Shown: piece after piece, positions 11,609 to 21,406 of the stretch
Layout: every line of letters begins with the position of its first letter
Position numbering within the stretch: the first letter of the stretch is position 1
The notes under the pieces: generated by a model
The model's database searches: none
What the model was told of the DNA's origin: nothing
The model's input: only the letters and a program-made list of their open reading frames with translations
NCBI RefSeq assembly: GCF_004011695.2
Contig: NC_082410.1
Location: 620,001-684,000 of the forward strand
Reading direction: 5' to 3'
Source: Ascochyta rabiei
Lineage: Eukaryota > Ascomycota > Dothideomycetes > Pleosporales > Didymellaceae
DNA: 64,000 nucleotides
Position numbers and translations under genes: made by a program

Positions 11609-14600
11609 TCACACACTAACCCAGTCCATCCAGCTCTCCAGAAACCTCAACTTCCCATCCTTCAAATGCTCTTCAAACTCTCCGAAACTCAGCAACCCAT
11701 TACCCTTCCTTTCCCTGCTCTCCTGGTCCACGGCCTCGCAACTCGCAAGTAAAGTGGTGTACAGCGGCGACTCGGGATTCTTCGCGTTGCGACGAACATT
11801 CGCGGTCAGAGCAGCTGTTTGGTCCGGCTCGGGCGCAATTGCATACGGGTTCTGAAGGTGCGCAACGTGGTGGCGCGTATACGACATAGTTTGGACGCCT
11901 GAGGAGGAGGTGTTGAGACAAAGGATTTGCAGCCAGGGCGTGTTGGTGACGTGTGGAATTTTGACAGCTCCGTGCGACGGAGACGAAGACGAAGCCTCTT
12001 CTTCAGGGGCATTGTGGCTTGTTGTAGGAGTTATTGGCATACCGTTTGTTGTAGTTGAAGGGTCGTTGTTGTTGATGATGATACGGTCTTCGCTACTGTG
12101 GAGTTCGATATCCAGTGGCGGTGTCGTGATGGGCGTTATAAGATCGTGGACTTGTTCCTCCTCGTGACTTGGGTCTTCGTCTGAGGAGTGCCGGGCAGAA
12201 ACGAAAAACGGACCTTGCGGCCCAATGCGAATTCGTCCGTCCTCGTCTGCGAACTTCTCAAGATCTTGCTCAACATCGGGAGTACTAGCGTGTTCTTGAG
12301 GTTCCTCAACAGCATCTGCCAATGCGTTCGCGTCGATATCGGCTGTGGAATTGGGTCGAAACTGTGGCATTGTGGGATCACGAGCAACCACTCGAGGTAA
12401 GTCTTCTCCGGGACTTGGTCCATAAGGAGCAAGAAGTCGAAGGGTAGCCTTTTCGATCTCCTGATGTAGCTGCTCCCTGAAGAGTTCGGCATTCCACTCG
12501 GCAACACCATCGAGAGGGTGGTATTCCTTGCGAGGCTTGACAGTTTCCAGGACTAGTTCTTCGGCTTCTACAACAACGTTGCGGATCGTGTTGGCGTACC
12601 ACTCCGGATCGTCTTTGTACTCGTGTCGCTTGATAGCGTCAAGGACGCCTGGCTTGTTCATGCTCTGACAATACACATCGACGACGCCCTTAACGAATCG
12701 AAATATGCCAGTATGGAGGATTGCTGAATTGTACGATCCCCAGCCTCTCTCTTTCTCGAGTAGCGTGTCAATCGTCTTGGCGTGTTTGCGTCGCTCGCTG
12801 CGCAAATTGCGAGCGTCCATTGCCATGTCTTCTCTAGCCCGAAACAGTGGGTCAAGTAACTCATTGAAAGCCTGCTGAGTGATCTGGTACAGAACTTCCT
12901 TTCCCATGTCCCTTTCGAGCTCTGGGATTTCGTAGCCGCCCCATTGTTCGCTAACTGGTTCCTTCGGGCTTGACTTGAGGGACCAGTCCTTATGGTTAAC
13001 TTCATCCTGAAAATGTACTCTCGATGACCGTCGGAACGGTGTTTGCGCAGGCTCAGCTTCTGGGCTTGAGGGGCTTGCATGTCCAGTTCTTAGCTCCTCT
13101 TCTTCATCTTGGTCTTTAGCACCATCGGGCTTTGTCAGGCCCTCTTCCTCATCTAAAGTAAACTCTCTCCTAGCCCATGCTGTCTTGTCCAGACGCTCGT
13201 TAGAATCTTTTTCATATGATCCCTCAAGCAGCTGGCTTATCTCAGGAGCCTTGATAATGTTGTTGCGAGTGGCAACTTCGAAATCGGTATCGAGAACGAC
13301 GGGAGAAGCGTCGTCAAAAGTCGCATTATGCTTCTGTTCAAGGCTGGAGTGCAGGCTGTTTGGAGTTGGGAGGCTGTTGGGAGGGAAAGCCGAGCCCAGG
13401 GGCTGACCGGACCGTATAGTATCCATGCTGTTACGAACTGAGAGCTCTTCTGTCAATTCAGCGACGAAGTTACGTGTGGCTTCCTTCTCAATTGCATAAT
13501 AGGCTCGGAACACACGCAGCACGTCTCTGCGCGAGATGTAACCATCGCCGTCGATGTCGTAACCGTTGAAGACAATCTTGGCTTTGACCTTCAGATCACT
13601 TGTGTGCATGCCGTCAATGCCTTTGATCCATTCCTCAAAGCCGATGAGCCCGTTATTATCACTATCATAGTACGCGAATACGCGGTCGTAGATGAGATTC
13701 GGTGCAGAAACGAAGCCGTTGTATCGAGGCACAAAAGCATAGTTGAACGCGCGTCGGTCGAGCGCCCATCCAATCTTGTTGGGGTCGCTGGTCCATTCTG
13801 TACTTGCGAGGCAAGTGAATTGATCCCACAGCGCCTCGATTTCCTCGACCTCCATATTCGTCTCAGAGCCTAGACGTCTCTTCAGCGACGAGTTGACCGA
13901 ATGATGCATCATGTGAGGCTTTCCTGGGTAGAGCGGTTCCTGTTTCGCTAGCGATAGGTAAGGAGCAGGTACTCGTATTTTGTAAAAGACATGCGTTCTG
14001 GTATGAGAATTGGTGGCTTCGCAGTTGGAGCAAAGGTCGAAGTCGACGCAGTTGGCGCAATGCCATCTGGTACCGCGTATGGGCTTCTCGTCGCAAGCGT
14101 TGCATGTGATGCCTCGGTGAATGACGCCCTCTTGCCTTGCACGATCCTCCGCAATGTGGTACAGGGTACGCTGGAGTGTCTGTCCGTCAGGATCGATACC
14201 TTCACCGTCTGTGTCCTCGTCACTGTTCCATGACATATCCGTCGCCGCTATGCTCTCAGCACCGTCTACGTCAACAGGCCTTGCATCGTTCAAACGCTGT
14301 GTACGCCTCTCTATAGCTCGAGAAACCGTAGCAGAATTCGGTAACCTGTCGCCGATCCATAGACTAATCGCTTCGATCTCTGCAGGGGCAAGTGGTCGTG
14401 TCGAGAAAGCCGAATCTAGAAGCCGATCCAAGAATACGTCGTACATTCGTGCCGTCTCTACTTCAATAATGTCTTCACCAGCATCTGGGGCCAAAGGGAC
14501 GAGCAATTCTCGAAGTTCATCTGGAGATATAAGGTTTTGAGGGTCGAGTGGGACCACCAGGCCGAGGATGTTGTATTCGCCCAGGGCGTGTACGTTGCGT

Positions 14601-14806
14601 TCGAGGCGTGAGATTATGCGTGTTGTTCGAGACGGCCGCCTTTGCAGGTTGGACCGCCGAACTGCATTGGTGCGATGCAGTCCATCGCTGGATGCAGCCT
14701 GATAGTTGCTGTATACTAGGTATGCGGTATAGGAGGCCGCTGCGCCTATGAGCACGAGTACAGCAGGGCGATAGCGGGAGACGGCGGCCGGTGTCGCGTT
14801 CGACAT
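11609..14806 (-). CDS. Membrane-anchored ZZ zinc-finger and EF-hand protein, 1065 aa
   Basis: This is a long intronless frame. An N-terminal hydrophobic segment (about residues 14-33, AVLVLIGAAASYTAYLVYSN) follows a short basic start and fits a signal anchor. A ZZ zinc finger lies near 232-285 (CNACDEKP, HCANCVDFDLCSNCE, then two His). Two canonical EF-hand loops follow: DSDNNGLIGFEE and DIDGDGYISRRD. The region after them is acidic and largely disordered. A last helix containing LLSFGEFEEHL closes the protein. I infer a calcium-responsive membrane protein that binds a partner through ZZ; its compartment is unknown. It resembles uncharacterised EF-hand/ZZ proteins known from Pezizomycotina. 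The domain calls are firm, the function is not. Confidence 0.85.
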   Translation of the reverse strand: MSNATPAAVSRYRPAVLVLIGAAASYTAYLVYSNYQAASSDGLHRTNAVRRSNLQRRPSRTTRIISRLERNVHALGEYNILGLVVPLDPQNLISPDELRELLVPLAPDAGEDIIEVETARMYDVFLDRLLDSAFSTRPLAPAEIEAISLWIGDRLPNSATVSRAIERRTQRLNDARPVDVDGAESIAATDMSWNSDEDTDGEGIDPDGQTLQRTLYHIAEDRARQEGVIHRGITCNACDEKPIRGTRWHCANCVDFDLCSNCEATNSHTRTHVFYKIRVPAPYLSLAKQEPLYPGKPHMMHHSVNSSLKRRLGSETNMEVEEIEALWDQFTCLASTEWTSDPNKIGWALDRRAFNYAFVPRYNGFVSAPNLIYDRVFAYYDSDNNGLIGFEEWIKGIDGMHTSDLKVKAKIVFNGYDIDGDGYISRRDVLRVFRAYYAIEKEATRNFVAELTEELSVRNSMDTIRSGQPLGSAFPPNSLPTPNSLHSSLEQKHNATFDDASPVVLDTDFEVATRNNIIKAPEISQLLEGSYEKDSNERLDKTAWARREFTLDEEEGLTKPDGAKDQDEEEELRTGHASPSSPEAEPAQTPFRRSSRVHFQDEVNHKDWSLKSSPKEPVSEQWGGYEIPELERDMGKEVLYQITQQAFNELLDPLFRAREDMAMDARNLRSERRKHAKTIDTLLEKERGWGSYNSAILHTGIFRFVKGVVDVYCQSMNKPGVLDAIKRHEYKDDPEWYANTIRNVVVEAEELVLETVKPRKEYHPLDGVAEWNAELFREQLHQEIEKATLRLLAPYGPSPGEDLPRVVARDPTMPQFRPNSTADIDANALADAVEEPQEHASTPDVEQDLEKFADEDGRIRIGPQGPFFVSARHSSDEDPSHEEEQVHDLITPITTPPLDIELHSSEDRIIINNNDPSTTTNGMPITPTTSHNAPEEEASSSSPSHGAVKIPHVTNTPWLQILCLNTSSSGVQTMSYTRHHVAHLQNPYAIAPEPDQTAALTANVRRNAKNPESPLYTTLLASCEAVDQESRERKGNGLLSFGEFEEHLKDGKLRFLESWMDWVSV

Positions 14807-15174
14807 TGGAGGTGGTGAAGCTTGTAGGTTACTCAGGCTTTAGTGCGCTTCAGTGAGCGAGATGGGCAATTGAGCCGTGTCAACAAAAGGACAGACAGCT
14901 GTGCGAGAGCGGTGCTGAATGATGAGCGCACGAGCTCCAGCACCGCGATTACCTGTCTGACATGTTTGTCGTTGGTGGGTGTGTTCAGTCGTTCAAACGG
15001 TCCCGATGTACGTAGCTGCGTCCCGAGTGGATCTCATGGCTGACTCAGCTAAGCTTCGGACCTCCCTTGGCCCTCATTGGCGCGGCTCCCCTTCATCACA
15101 CTTGCTCTCGCAAGTCGTCCTGGATTGTAGTTGCATTTTAATCATTGTGTATTCCTCCAAGCATTCTCGCTATA
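14807..15174. other. Intergenic, promoter of ZZ/EF-hand gene and 3' side of SDR gene
   Basis: 368 bp between two minus-strand genes. I see no additional feature. Confidence 0.35.
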
Positions 15175-16090
15175 CTACCATGCACAATGTCCGCCATCTA
15201 TCCTCAGATCAGAGCCAGTCATGAACGAGCTGGCATCGCTGATCAGGAACACTGCAGCACCACGGTACTCCTTGGGAGCTGACAGTCTTCCCAGCATGTT
15301 CTGTGTCGGCCAGTTCTCCTTTCGGTCTGGATATTTGACAAAAAGCTCCTCCACCATTTGCGTCACAATGTATCCTGGTGAGATGGTGTTGACACGAATG
15401 TTGTGCTGACCCCACTCGGCGGCCAGGTTTCGAGCGAGCTGGATCACACCTGCCTTCGATGAGTTGTATGCAGCGCAGATGAGACCCTATCCGCGTTGTC
15501 AGTAACGCGCTTTGGTCATCTTGACCGAAAAACGTACCCTGTTGGCGACAGTGCCCGACATGCTGGCAATTAACACCATGCTGCCCCCGTTTCCGAACTT
15601 GATCATCTGCTTGGCGACGGCCTGAGCAGTCATGAAGACGCCAGTGACGTTGACCTCGAACATACGGTTGGCGTCTTCAGCCTTGTACTCGAGCGCTGGC
15701 GTTTCCTGCTGGATACCGGCAGCGGCAATAAGACCATCCATTCTCCCCTCCTTGTCCGCGATATCTTCGACAACCTTGTGGAGCCCGTCGACGTCTCGAA
15801 CATCGATCTGTCGGTATTCAAGCTTTGAGTTCAGCTCATTCTTCGCCTTCTCAGCGACAACATGGAAGTCAGGGTGCGGCTCTGGTAACCTGTCCAGGGC
15901 GTACACTGTACACCGAGTCAATTACCATATTTCATCAGCATTGGCCTACTTTGTACGCACCTATTGCGCCAGCCTCCAACAGTGCTTCGGCTTGTGTCAA
16001 ACCAAGCCCTCGAGCTGCGCCAGACACAAGGACCACCTTGTTCTTCAGACTGAACTCCGGCAATCCAGGGGCGAGGTTCGGAGATGTCAT
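15175..16090 (-). CDS. Short-chain dehydrogenase, D-arabinitol 2-dehydrogenase-like, 269 aa
   Basis: This is a classical SDR that oxidises or reduces a polyol or ketose with NAD(P)(H); D-arabinitol dehydrogenase or sorbose reductase is the likeliest subfamily. Minus-strand exons are 15961-16090, 15538-15905 and 15175-15486. Introns of 55 and 51 bp restore a continuous 810-nt frame. Visible motifs are the cofactor turn SGAARGLGLT (TGxxxGxG variant, about 24-33), the LIAAAG strand (NNAG equivalent), LIASMSG with the catalytic Ser, and YNSSK with the catalytic Tyr and Lys. RVNTISPGYI and a terminal GSDLRIDGGH complete the fold. No targeting signal is evident, so it is probably cytosolic. Substrate assignment rests on overall resemblance only. 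Confidence 0.85.
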
Positions 16091-16792
16091 CTTGCGGCTG
16101 ATTATCACTGAAAGCCCAAATCAGCTCAATTAAGCAGAAGATGCTGACGGTGCACCAGAAACACCTTGCTGGGGGATTGGAGCAAATTAAAGCTGACACC
16201 GAGGAAGGGGGAACGTTACAGTCTGCTCGACACGAGGGACAGTAGGCCTTTTAATGCATTCATCAAAATACGGTCCCAAGGTCACCAGACGGTTATTTGG
16301 CCAGCCCAGGCCATGCCATGCCATTTCCTCCAGTATCGCGCCGCTGTTGCATGGCGGGGAAGCTGGATGCTCGACGGCATGTCCTAATCGGGACATCCCG
16401 CACGCTTTCGGTCTGCCGCGGGAACGCCTCCTTCGTCTTTCGGAGGAGCATTGCTGCGTCACTCTGAGGCAACCTCAGCGGAAATAGTGTGCTCGATACG
16501 AGCGTGTCACGTTACATAGATCGCTGGAAGCATCCGTCTGCATGCGCTGTGCATCAATGCTGTCCGGAACTTGCGAGAGCTCTCGCGAGTCAGACGTCCG
16601 AGGTACCTTGATTGTATACCCCACGGAGTGTTTCCCCACCTCAGGTGCTCTCGCGTCTCTGGAAGTCAAACATAAAGTAGACATCGTCTTTTCCAGGTAT
16701 TGATCATGTTTTGCTGAAAGGGGTATGCAACGCATCTACACACAGACACCCACGCTTCAGATCTTTCACGTTATACAATAGACTCTCCTCGT
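16091..16792. other. Intergenic between SDR gene and UbiB-like gene
   Basis: About 700 bp between two minus-strand genes, holding the SDR promoter and the 3' end of the UbiB-like gene. No further coding frame or RNA gene is supportable. Confidence 0.35.
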
Positions 16793-18802
16793 CTATCCCT
16801 CGAACACTCCATGGTTGAGCTCGACGCCAAAGTCCTTCGCCATAGTCTTCATCTGATCCTCGAGGATATCCTCCAGTCCGCGTTCGGCGCCAAAAGCTTG
16901 CCTAAGCCTGCTCCACCAAAACACGCCATCTGACAACAACAGCACGATCCTGAACCGCAGATGCTTGACCCAGTTCTTCCACCTCTCCCCCGTGCTCAGC
17001 TCCTTGCTCTCCGCCAGCGCTCTCGATGCCCACAGGCCAGTGATCTTGACCCTGTTAACAGGCGAGCCAAGGAACTGATTGTTGCCTTGCACGATGCGCA
17101 GGTTGCGACCGATGAAGATCAGCTCCTGAGGCCATTTCTTGTCGTCGCCGAGGATGCTCTTGATTGCGTCGCGGCCCTTGACTTGCATGTCGTACGCGCG
17201 CTCTGCTGCATCTTTGCCGTGCACGCCCTTTTTGATCTCATCGATGACCTTCTTGTCGCCGCCCTGGTACGGTCGCATCAGCGTTGCAGACGCGAAGATA
17301 TCGGGGTTGTTGACGCCCCAAGAAGTGACAATGTCGGCGATCGTGGCGTTGTCGAATGCCAGCAACGATTTCCAGAAGAGAGCGTACTGGTGACGGAACT
17401 CGGGGTTCATGCGGATGTACAGTCCGTGGTCGATGAGCACAACTTCAGGCTGGCCAGAGGGTAGGCGGCGGATGAAGATGTTGCCTGGATGTGGGTCGCA
17501 GTGCACCAGTCCCCAGAGGAACATTTGTGCACTGAAGAGGTCGACGATGGTGTTCATGGTTGTTTTCAACGATACTCCAAGACCGCCTTTCCCATCTTTG
17601 CCCTTCCAGGACTTGCGGCTGGGCTTGATGATCTCGTTCTTGGGCGCGTCGGCGGGGACATCCTGGTCGTAGGTAGTAGTCGAAGGGATGGGAGGGAGTT
17701 GTACGCCTCCGGCGCCTGGCGAACCACGATGCCAGCCACCCTGCCATTTATTGGTGATGCCTTCTTTGTCCCACAGACGCACGCCTTCAATCCATTCGGC
17801 GGTCATGACGCGCTTGCTGGAAAGCTCGCGGTAGACTTGCGGGACGTATACCCTGCCATTCAATCGTGGCTCGCCTGCGACAAGACGGCGCATTTCCTCG
17901 CCGTTGTCCGCTTCGTTTTCGAAATCAGTCTCCAGCATCAGGCGCTCGGAGATGTAGGGTACGAGGGTGTAGACAGGAATGCTAAACCACCATGTGTAGG
18001 CTTTGGCTACGACTTTGAACGCCCACAGATCCCAGCCGACTTGCGATGCAATCTCACGCTTCTGGACCTTGATGGCGACTTCGCGACCGTCGGCTAGTCG
18101 CGCCCAGTGTACCTGTGCAACACTTGCGCTTGCACGCGCCGTCTTCTCCATGACACCTTTGTCCATGCCGCTTTGGTCGTGTGCAAAGCTCACACCGAAC
18201 ACTTCCTCTACGCTCTTCCCAAAATCCTCTCTCACAACCTTCTCGACCTCCCACCACTCATTCTGCGGCGCGTCGTCGAACATTTTTGAAAACATCTTCT
18301 GGAACGACGGCGGTAGGATGGCACTCTGCATTGCAATCGCCTGGCCAATCTTTAGATATAAACCGCCATTGTACCGCAGCAGGTCGAATATACGCTCGGC
18401 GTTGCGGTTATGCACATCTTCGATGCTGTTTGCAAAGGGAGGGTGGGCGCGAAAGTTGATCTTATAGTCGAGACCTATAACCAGTCCGGTCTTGAAGGTA
18501 CGGAGAGACCTGGTCACAGAGGAGGCGTAGAATTGCCTGTCGATGACATATCCCACGCCAAGGACCGCGGAGAAGGCGGCGAGACGGCGCACCCATCTTC
18601 GTTTTGCGAAGGGCGGCTTGACTTTGCGAATTCGCGGCTTAGGTAGGTCGGCGGGGTTTGGAGGGCGCAGAGGTTCCCATGCTTGCGACTGTATGTGACG
18701 CGCGAGGGCGGACTGTGGTGATCGTGCTGGGGCAAAGCGTGCTAGCTGCGAGGTCACATGATGTGCGGGTGCTCGTCGCAGAGCGAGTAGGCCATGTATC
18801 AT
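16793..18802 (-). CDS. Mitochondrial UbiB/ABC1 (ADCK) kinase-like protein, 669 aa
   Basis: This is a member of the atypical UbiB kinase-like family linked to coenzyme Q and mitochondrial lipid homeostasis. The family-specific nucleotide-pocket motif KxGQ is present (YLKIGQAIAMQ, about 157-167). So are VAQVHWARL with the Ala-rich loop, VAIKVQK, ETDFENEA and the catalytic HCDPHPGNIF, followed by VVLIDHGLY in the DFG position. The Arg-rich, acid-poor N-terminus and a hydrophobic segment near 87-103 fit a mitochondrial inner-membrane protein. A Gly/Pro/Lys-rich insertion of about 60 residues splits the C-lobe. It is closest in feel to yeast Mcp2/Cqd2, but the ortholog is not certain. The frame also extends upstream without an ATG; the ATG at 18802 has A at -3 and is preferred. 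Confidence 0.85.
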   Translation of the reverse strand: MIHGLLALRRAPAHHVTSQLARFAPARSPQSALARHIQSQAWEPLRPPNPADLPKPRIRKVKPPFAKRRWVRRLAAFSAVLGVGYVIDRQFYASSVTRSLRTFKTGLVIGLDYKINFRAHPPFANSIEDVHNRNAERIFDLLRYNGGLYLKIGQAIAMQSAILPPSFQKMFSKMFDDAPQNEWWEVEKVVREDFGKSVEEVFGVSFAHDQSGMDKGVMEKTARASASVAQVHWARLADGREVAIKVQKREIASQVGWDLWAFKVVAKAYTWWFSIPVYTLVPYISERLMLETDFENEADNGEEMRRLVAGEPRLNGRVYVPQVYRELSSKRVMTAEWIEGVRLWDKEGITNKWQGGWHRGSPGAGGVQLPPIPSTTTYDQDVPADAPKNEIIKPSRKSWKGKDGKGGLGVSLKTTMNTIVDLFSAQMFLWGLVHCDPHPGNIFIRRLPSGQPEVVLIDHGLYIRMNPEFRHQYALFWKSLLAFDNATIADIVTSWGVNNPDIFASATLMRPYQGGDKKVIDEIKKGVHGKDAAERAYDMQVKGRDAIKSILGDDKKWPQELIFIGRNLRIVQGNNQFLGSPVNRVKITGLWASRALAESKELSTGERWKNWVKHLRFRIVLLLSDGVFWWSRLRQAFGAERGLEDILEDQMKTMAKDFGVELNHGVFEG

Positions 18803-19276
18803 GGTTGCCGCAAAAATGTGGCAGGCGAACAACACAGTGCACAGTTGTCAGGCGGAAGCATGGTGGATTCAGAAGGCGATTGTCTTTCTTTCGCTATCGC
18901 AAGTCATGACGGCATACGGGACAGGGTCTCGTCCGTGCGCTTTTGCGGCTTGCCGACTACTGACGCGGAGGGATCCATGTTACCGCTCCGCCCATTGTGC
19001 CCAGATATCGACCCACCTTCTTGGCCCTCATCTTCTCGAGCATGATTTTGTTGCTCACACCGAATGTTCCCAGTCTATCGATGTCTCAGAGCCGAATGTG
19101 ATGGCTTAGCCATGCTGCCTGTCTCCACACTAAGCGAAGCCCTCGATCAAGCGCTAAGAAACCGCAGGGCTGCCTGTCGAATGGGTAACAGGTACGTACA
19201 TGATATCGATTGGCTCGACTGCACGCCTCGCGGCCTGTATGGTTGTAGAGGCCCAAAGTCCTGTTCTGCTGGCCCC
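18803..19276. other. Intergenic between UbiB-like gene and YAE1
   Basis: 474 bp holding the UbiB-like promoter and the YAE1 3' end. Nothing further is seen. Confidence 0.35.
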
Positions 19277-19906
19277 TCACGACTGCTCCTCTTCTTTGCT
19301 GCTCATCTTCTCCACAGCCTTGAGATCAACACCCCACCGCTGGGCCAGTTCCTCGACCTTATCGTCCCACCTCTTGACAACAGGATGCTGCGCTGCTACC
19401 TCCCTGAACGTCGCGTCGCCATCTACACCCCTAACCTCCCATTTCCATATCCCTTCTTCGTCGACCCAGGTTTGTCCCAGTAATTGCTCGATTGCAAGCT
19501 CCTTTTGCGCCTGGTTGTACAAGGTAATCATCTCATTGTAGACGTCTTGGTCGAGTCCTTTCCACGCGCCTATGAAGCCCCGTAGTACGCCCAAGGCGTA
19601 GCCAGCGCGTAGTCCCAGGTCTGCGCCCAGCGCATATCCCTCGTCGAACCCTTCTTGCACGTACTGGCCTTTCGCGGACGCTAGACCTTCACGGTACGCG
19701 TCGGCGTCCAGGGCACGTTGTCGTGAAGGCAGGTCAGAGAGCATTTCGTGTGCACGGTCTGAGGTTTGCGCGTCGAGGTATGGAGAGTTTGGCGCAGAGC
19801 CGTAGACATCATCGAGGGCAGACTCGTGGGGTGGGGTGGGAGGCGCATGGCCTGCTGCCAGCTGGGTTGGGCCCATGGGAGGGGTAATTTCGCCGGCTGC
19901 GTTCAT
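19277..19906 (-). CDS. YAE1: Yae1, adaptor for Fe-S cluster delivery to Rli1/ABCE1, 209 aa
   Basis: With Lto1, Yae1 bridges the cytosolic iron-sulfur targeting complex to the ribosome-recycling ATPase Rli1/ABCE1. The family hallmark is a helix with glycines every four residues (deca-GX3). It is visible at about residues 73-110 as YREGLASAKGQYVQEGFDEG continuing into YALGADLGLRAGYALGVLRG. The N-terminal 60 residues are disordered and Pro-rich. The C-terminal half is helical, with a trailing KEEEQS. It is intronless, and its length fits fungal Yae1. It should act in the cytosol. Confidence 0.85.
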   Translation of the reverse strand: MNAAGEITPPMGPTQLAAGHAPPTPPHESALDDVYGSAPNSPYLDAQTSDRAHEMLSDLPSRQRALDADAYREGLASAKGQYVQEGFDEGYALGADLGLRAGYALGVLRGFIGAWKGLDQDVYNEMITLYNQAQKELAIEQLLGQTWVDEEGIWKWEVRGVDGDATFREVAAQHPVVKRWDDKVEELAQRWGVDLKAVEKMSSKEEEQS

Positions 19907-21406
19907 TTTGGTGAACGTGCGATAATTTCAGAGAGCTTTTGCTATTCACTCAACATTGAACTTTGAGGTGGGGTGGATGAATGACAGGTGCAGGTGGGGC
20001 ACCGGCGAACTAGGGAGTTCGAGCTTGTTTAAGTGAACGATCGGCTTTCTAACATCTTCAATTCCTACGTATATCCTTCCATCAGCATGCGAAAAGTAAA
20101 AACACCAATTTGCGTTTTCGAACAAAGAATGCACATGCTCGCAGCAGGTTCGTCAAAACCTAAGCACCTGCAAAAGGACGAAGATGTAACGTTCGTTCAC
20201 ATTAGGCAATCAGATTGAGATGCTGGCGACACAGTATAGTGCATTGACTTTCGACGTGCAGTATTCCAAGTCCTCACATCTATCTTTCCTCCTGCTTTTC
20301 ATGTTCTGGTCTCTCATCTGCGTCGCTCCCACTACTTTCCAACCTCGACACACGATTTATCTTTCAGATGTGTGCTTACAACCTTCCACGATCAATCCTG
20401 TTGTGTCAGAACTATTACTTTCGATCTATCATTCCGCTCAGGGCTTGCAGGCAGCCACAACAACGACGGGCCTACTCGAGTCCACTGCATCATTTCGAGT
20501 CGGACGATGATATGAACCCACATCTTCAACATCCGAGCCAATAACAATTTCCATTGAACCTGTCCTACTAGCAGTATTGGAAGGACCCGTTGGGATATCG
20601 AAAGAGCCTTGCATGGCTAGGCCATAGCTTCAAGACAGGGATGACGTGTGGAGTGTATACCATTGCAGGCAATCATGTCAGTGCAAGGTCTGGGCTCACT
20701 GGTGATGAATGTAATTGAAGCGTTGTTGGCGTAGACCTTAGGGCTGCTGGCTACATGCCCTCCATATTCTTCAAGGTTGGCATTGGTTTCAGTCTTATCG
20801 TCCCTGCCTTGAGCAACAGGCTGTGGACCACGAGCGCAATTCCGAGATACAGACGGTGTCATAGGCAAGATATGGGAATATTTACAACAACGATGGGGGC
20901 TAAGAATGGCGAAGTAGAATATTGGAAAGCAGAGCAAAGTGCACGTCCTCTTCTTAAAGAAGACTGGCTCTCGTCTCATACAACTGTCTCCACGTATTCT
21001 ACGCCGCTCAAATCACCAAGATGCCATCTTAGTATGCAGCTATGCAACGGAGTATTCATTTTGATATTATGGCGCCTAAGATCTGTGTGGTTAGATTCAT
21101 GCACATGCACGCATGTCCGCGCATCCGCAGAGGGACGTGAACGGCTACGCGGTACAGAACTAGCACGGAAGAGGTCAATCAACCTGAGCTTCCTCGCCGA
21201 ATGTACCCCATCACATCCCTGCATGTGCAGCTTCGGCCACGTCAAATCTTTACAGAGCCTGGTAAACGGTATTTCGAACGTGACGGAAGTTAATAGTCAA
21301 GGTGCTATTTCAAGATTCAACAAGCTACTGAAAGTGCATATAGCCATCCCGCACTTACGTACTCCAAACGCCTGCCCTTTTACTGGTATGATCGCCCCTA
21401 CCGCCT
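19907..21406. other. 1.5-kb intergenic region between YAE1 and NOP7
   Basis: It contains the YAE1 promoter and the NOP7 3' region. Open frames here are short and have no recognisable domains. I see no RNA gene. Confidence 0.35.

Noticed and set aside
17489..18097. 202-residue plus-strand frame
   Set aside because: It lies wholly opposite the UbiB-like gene, whose motifs are certain.
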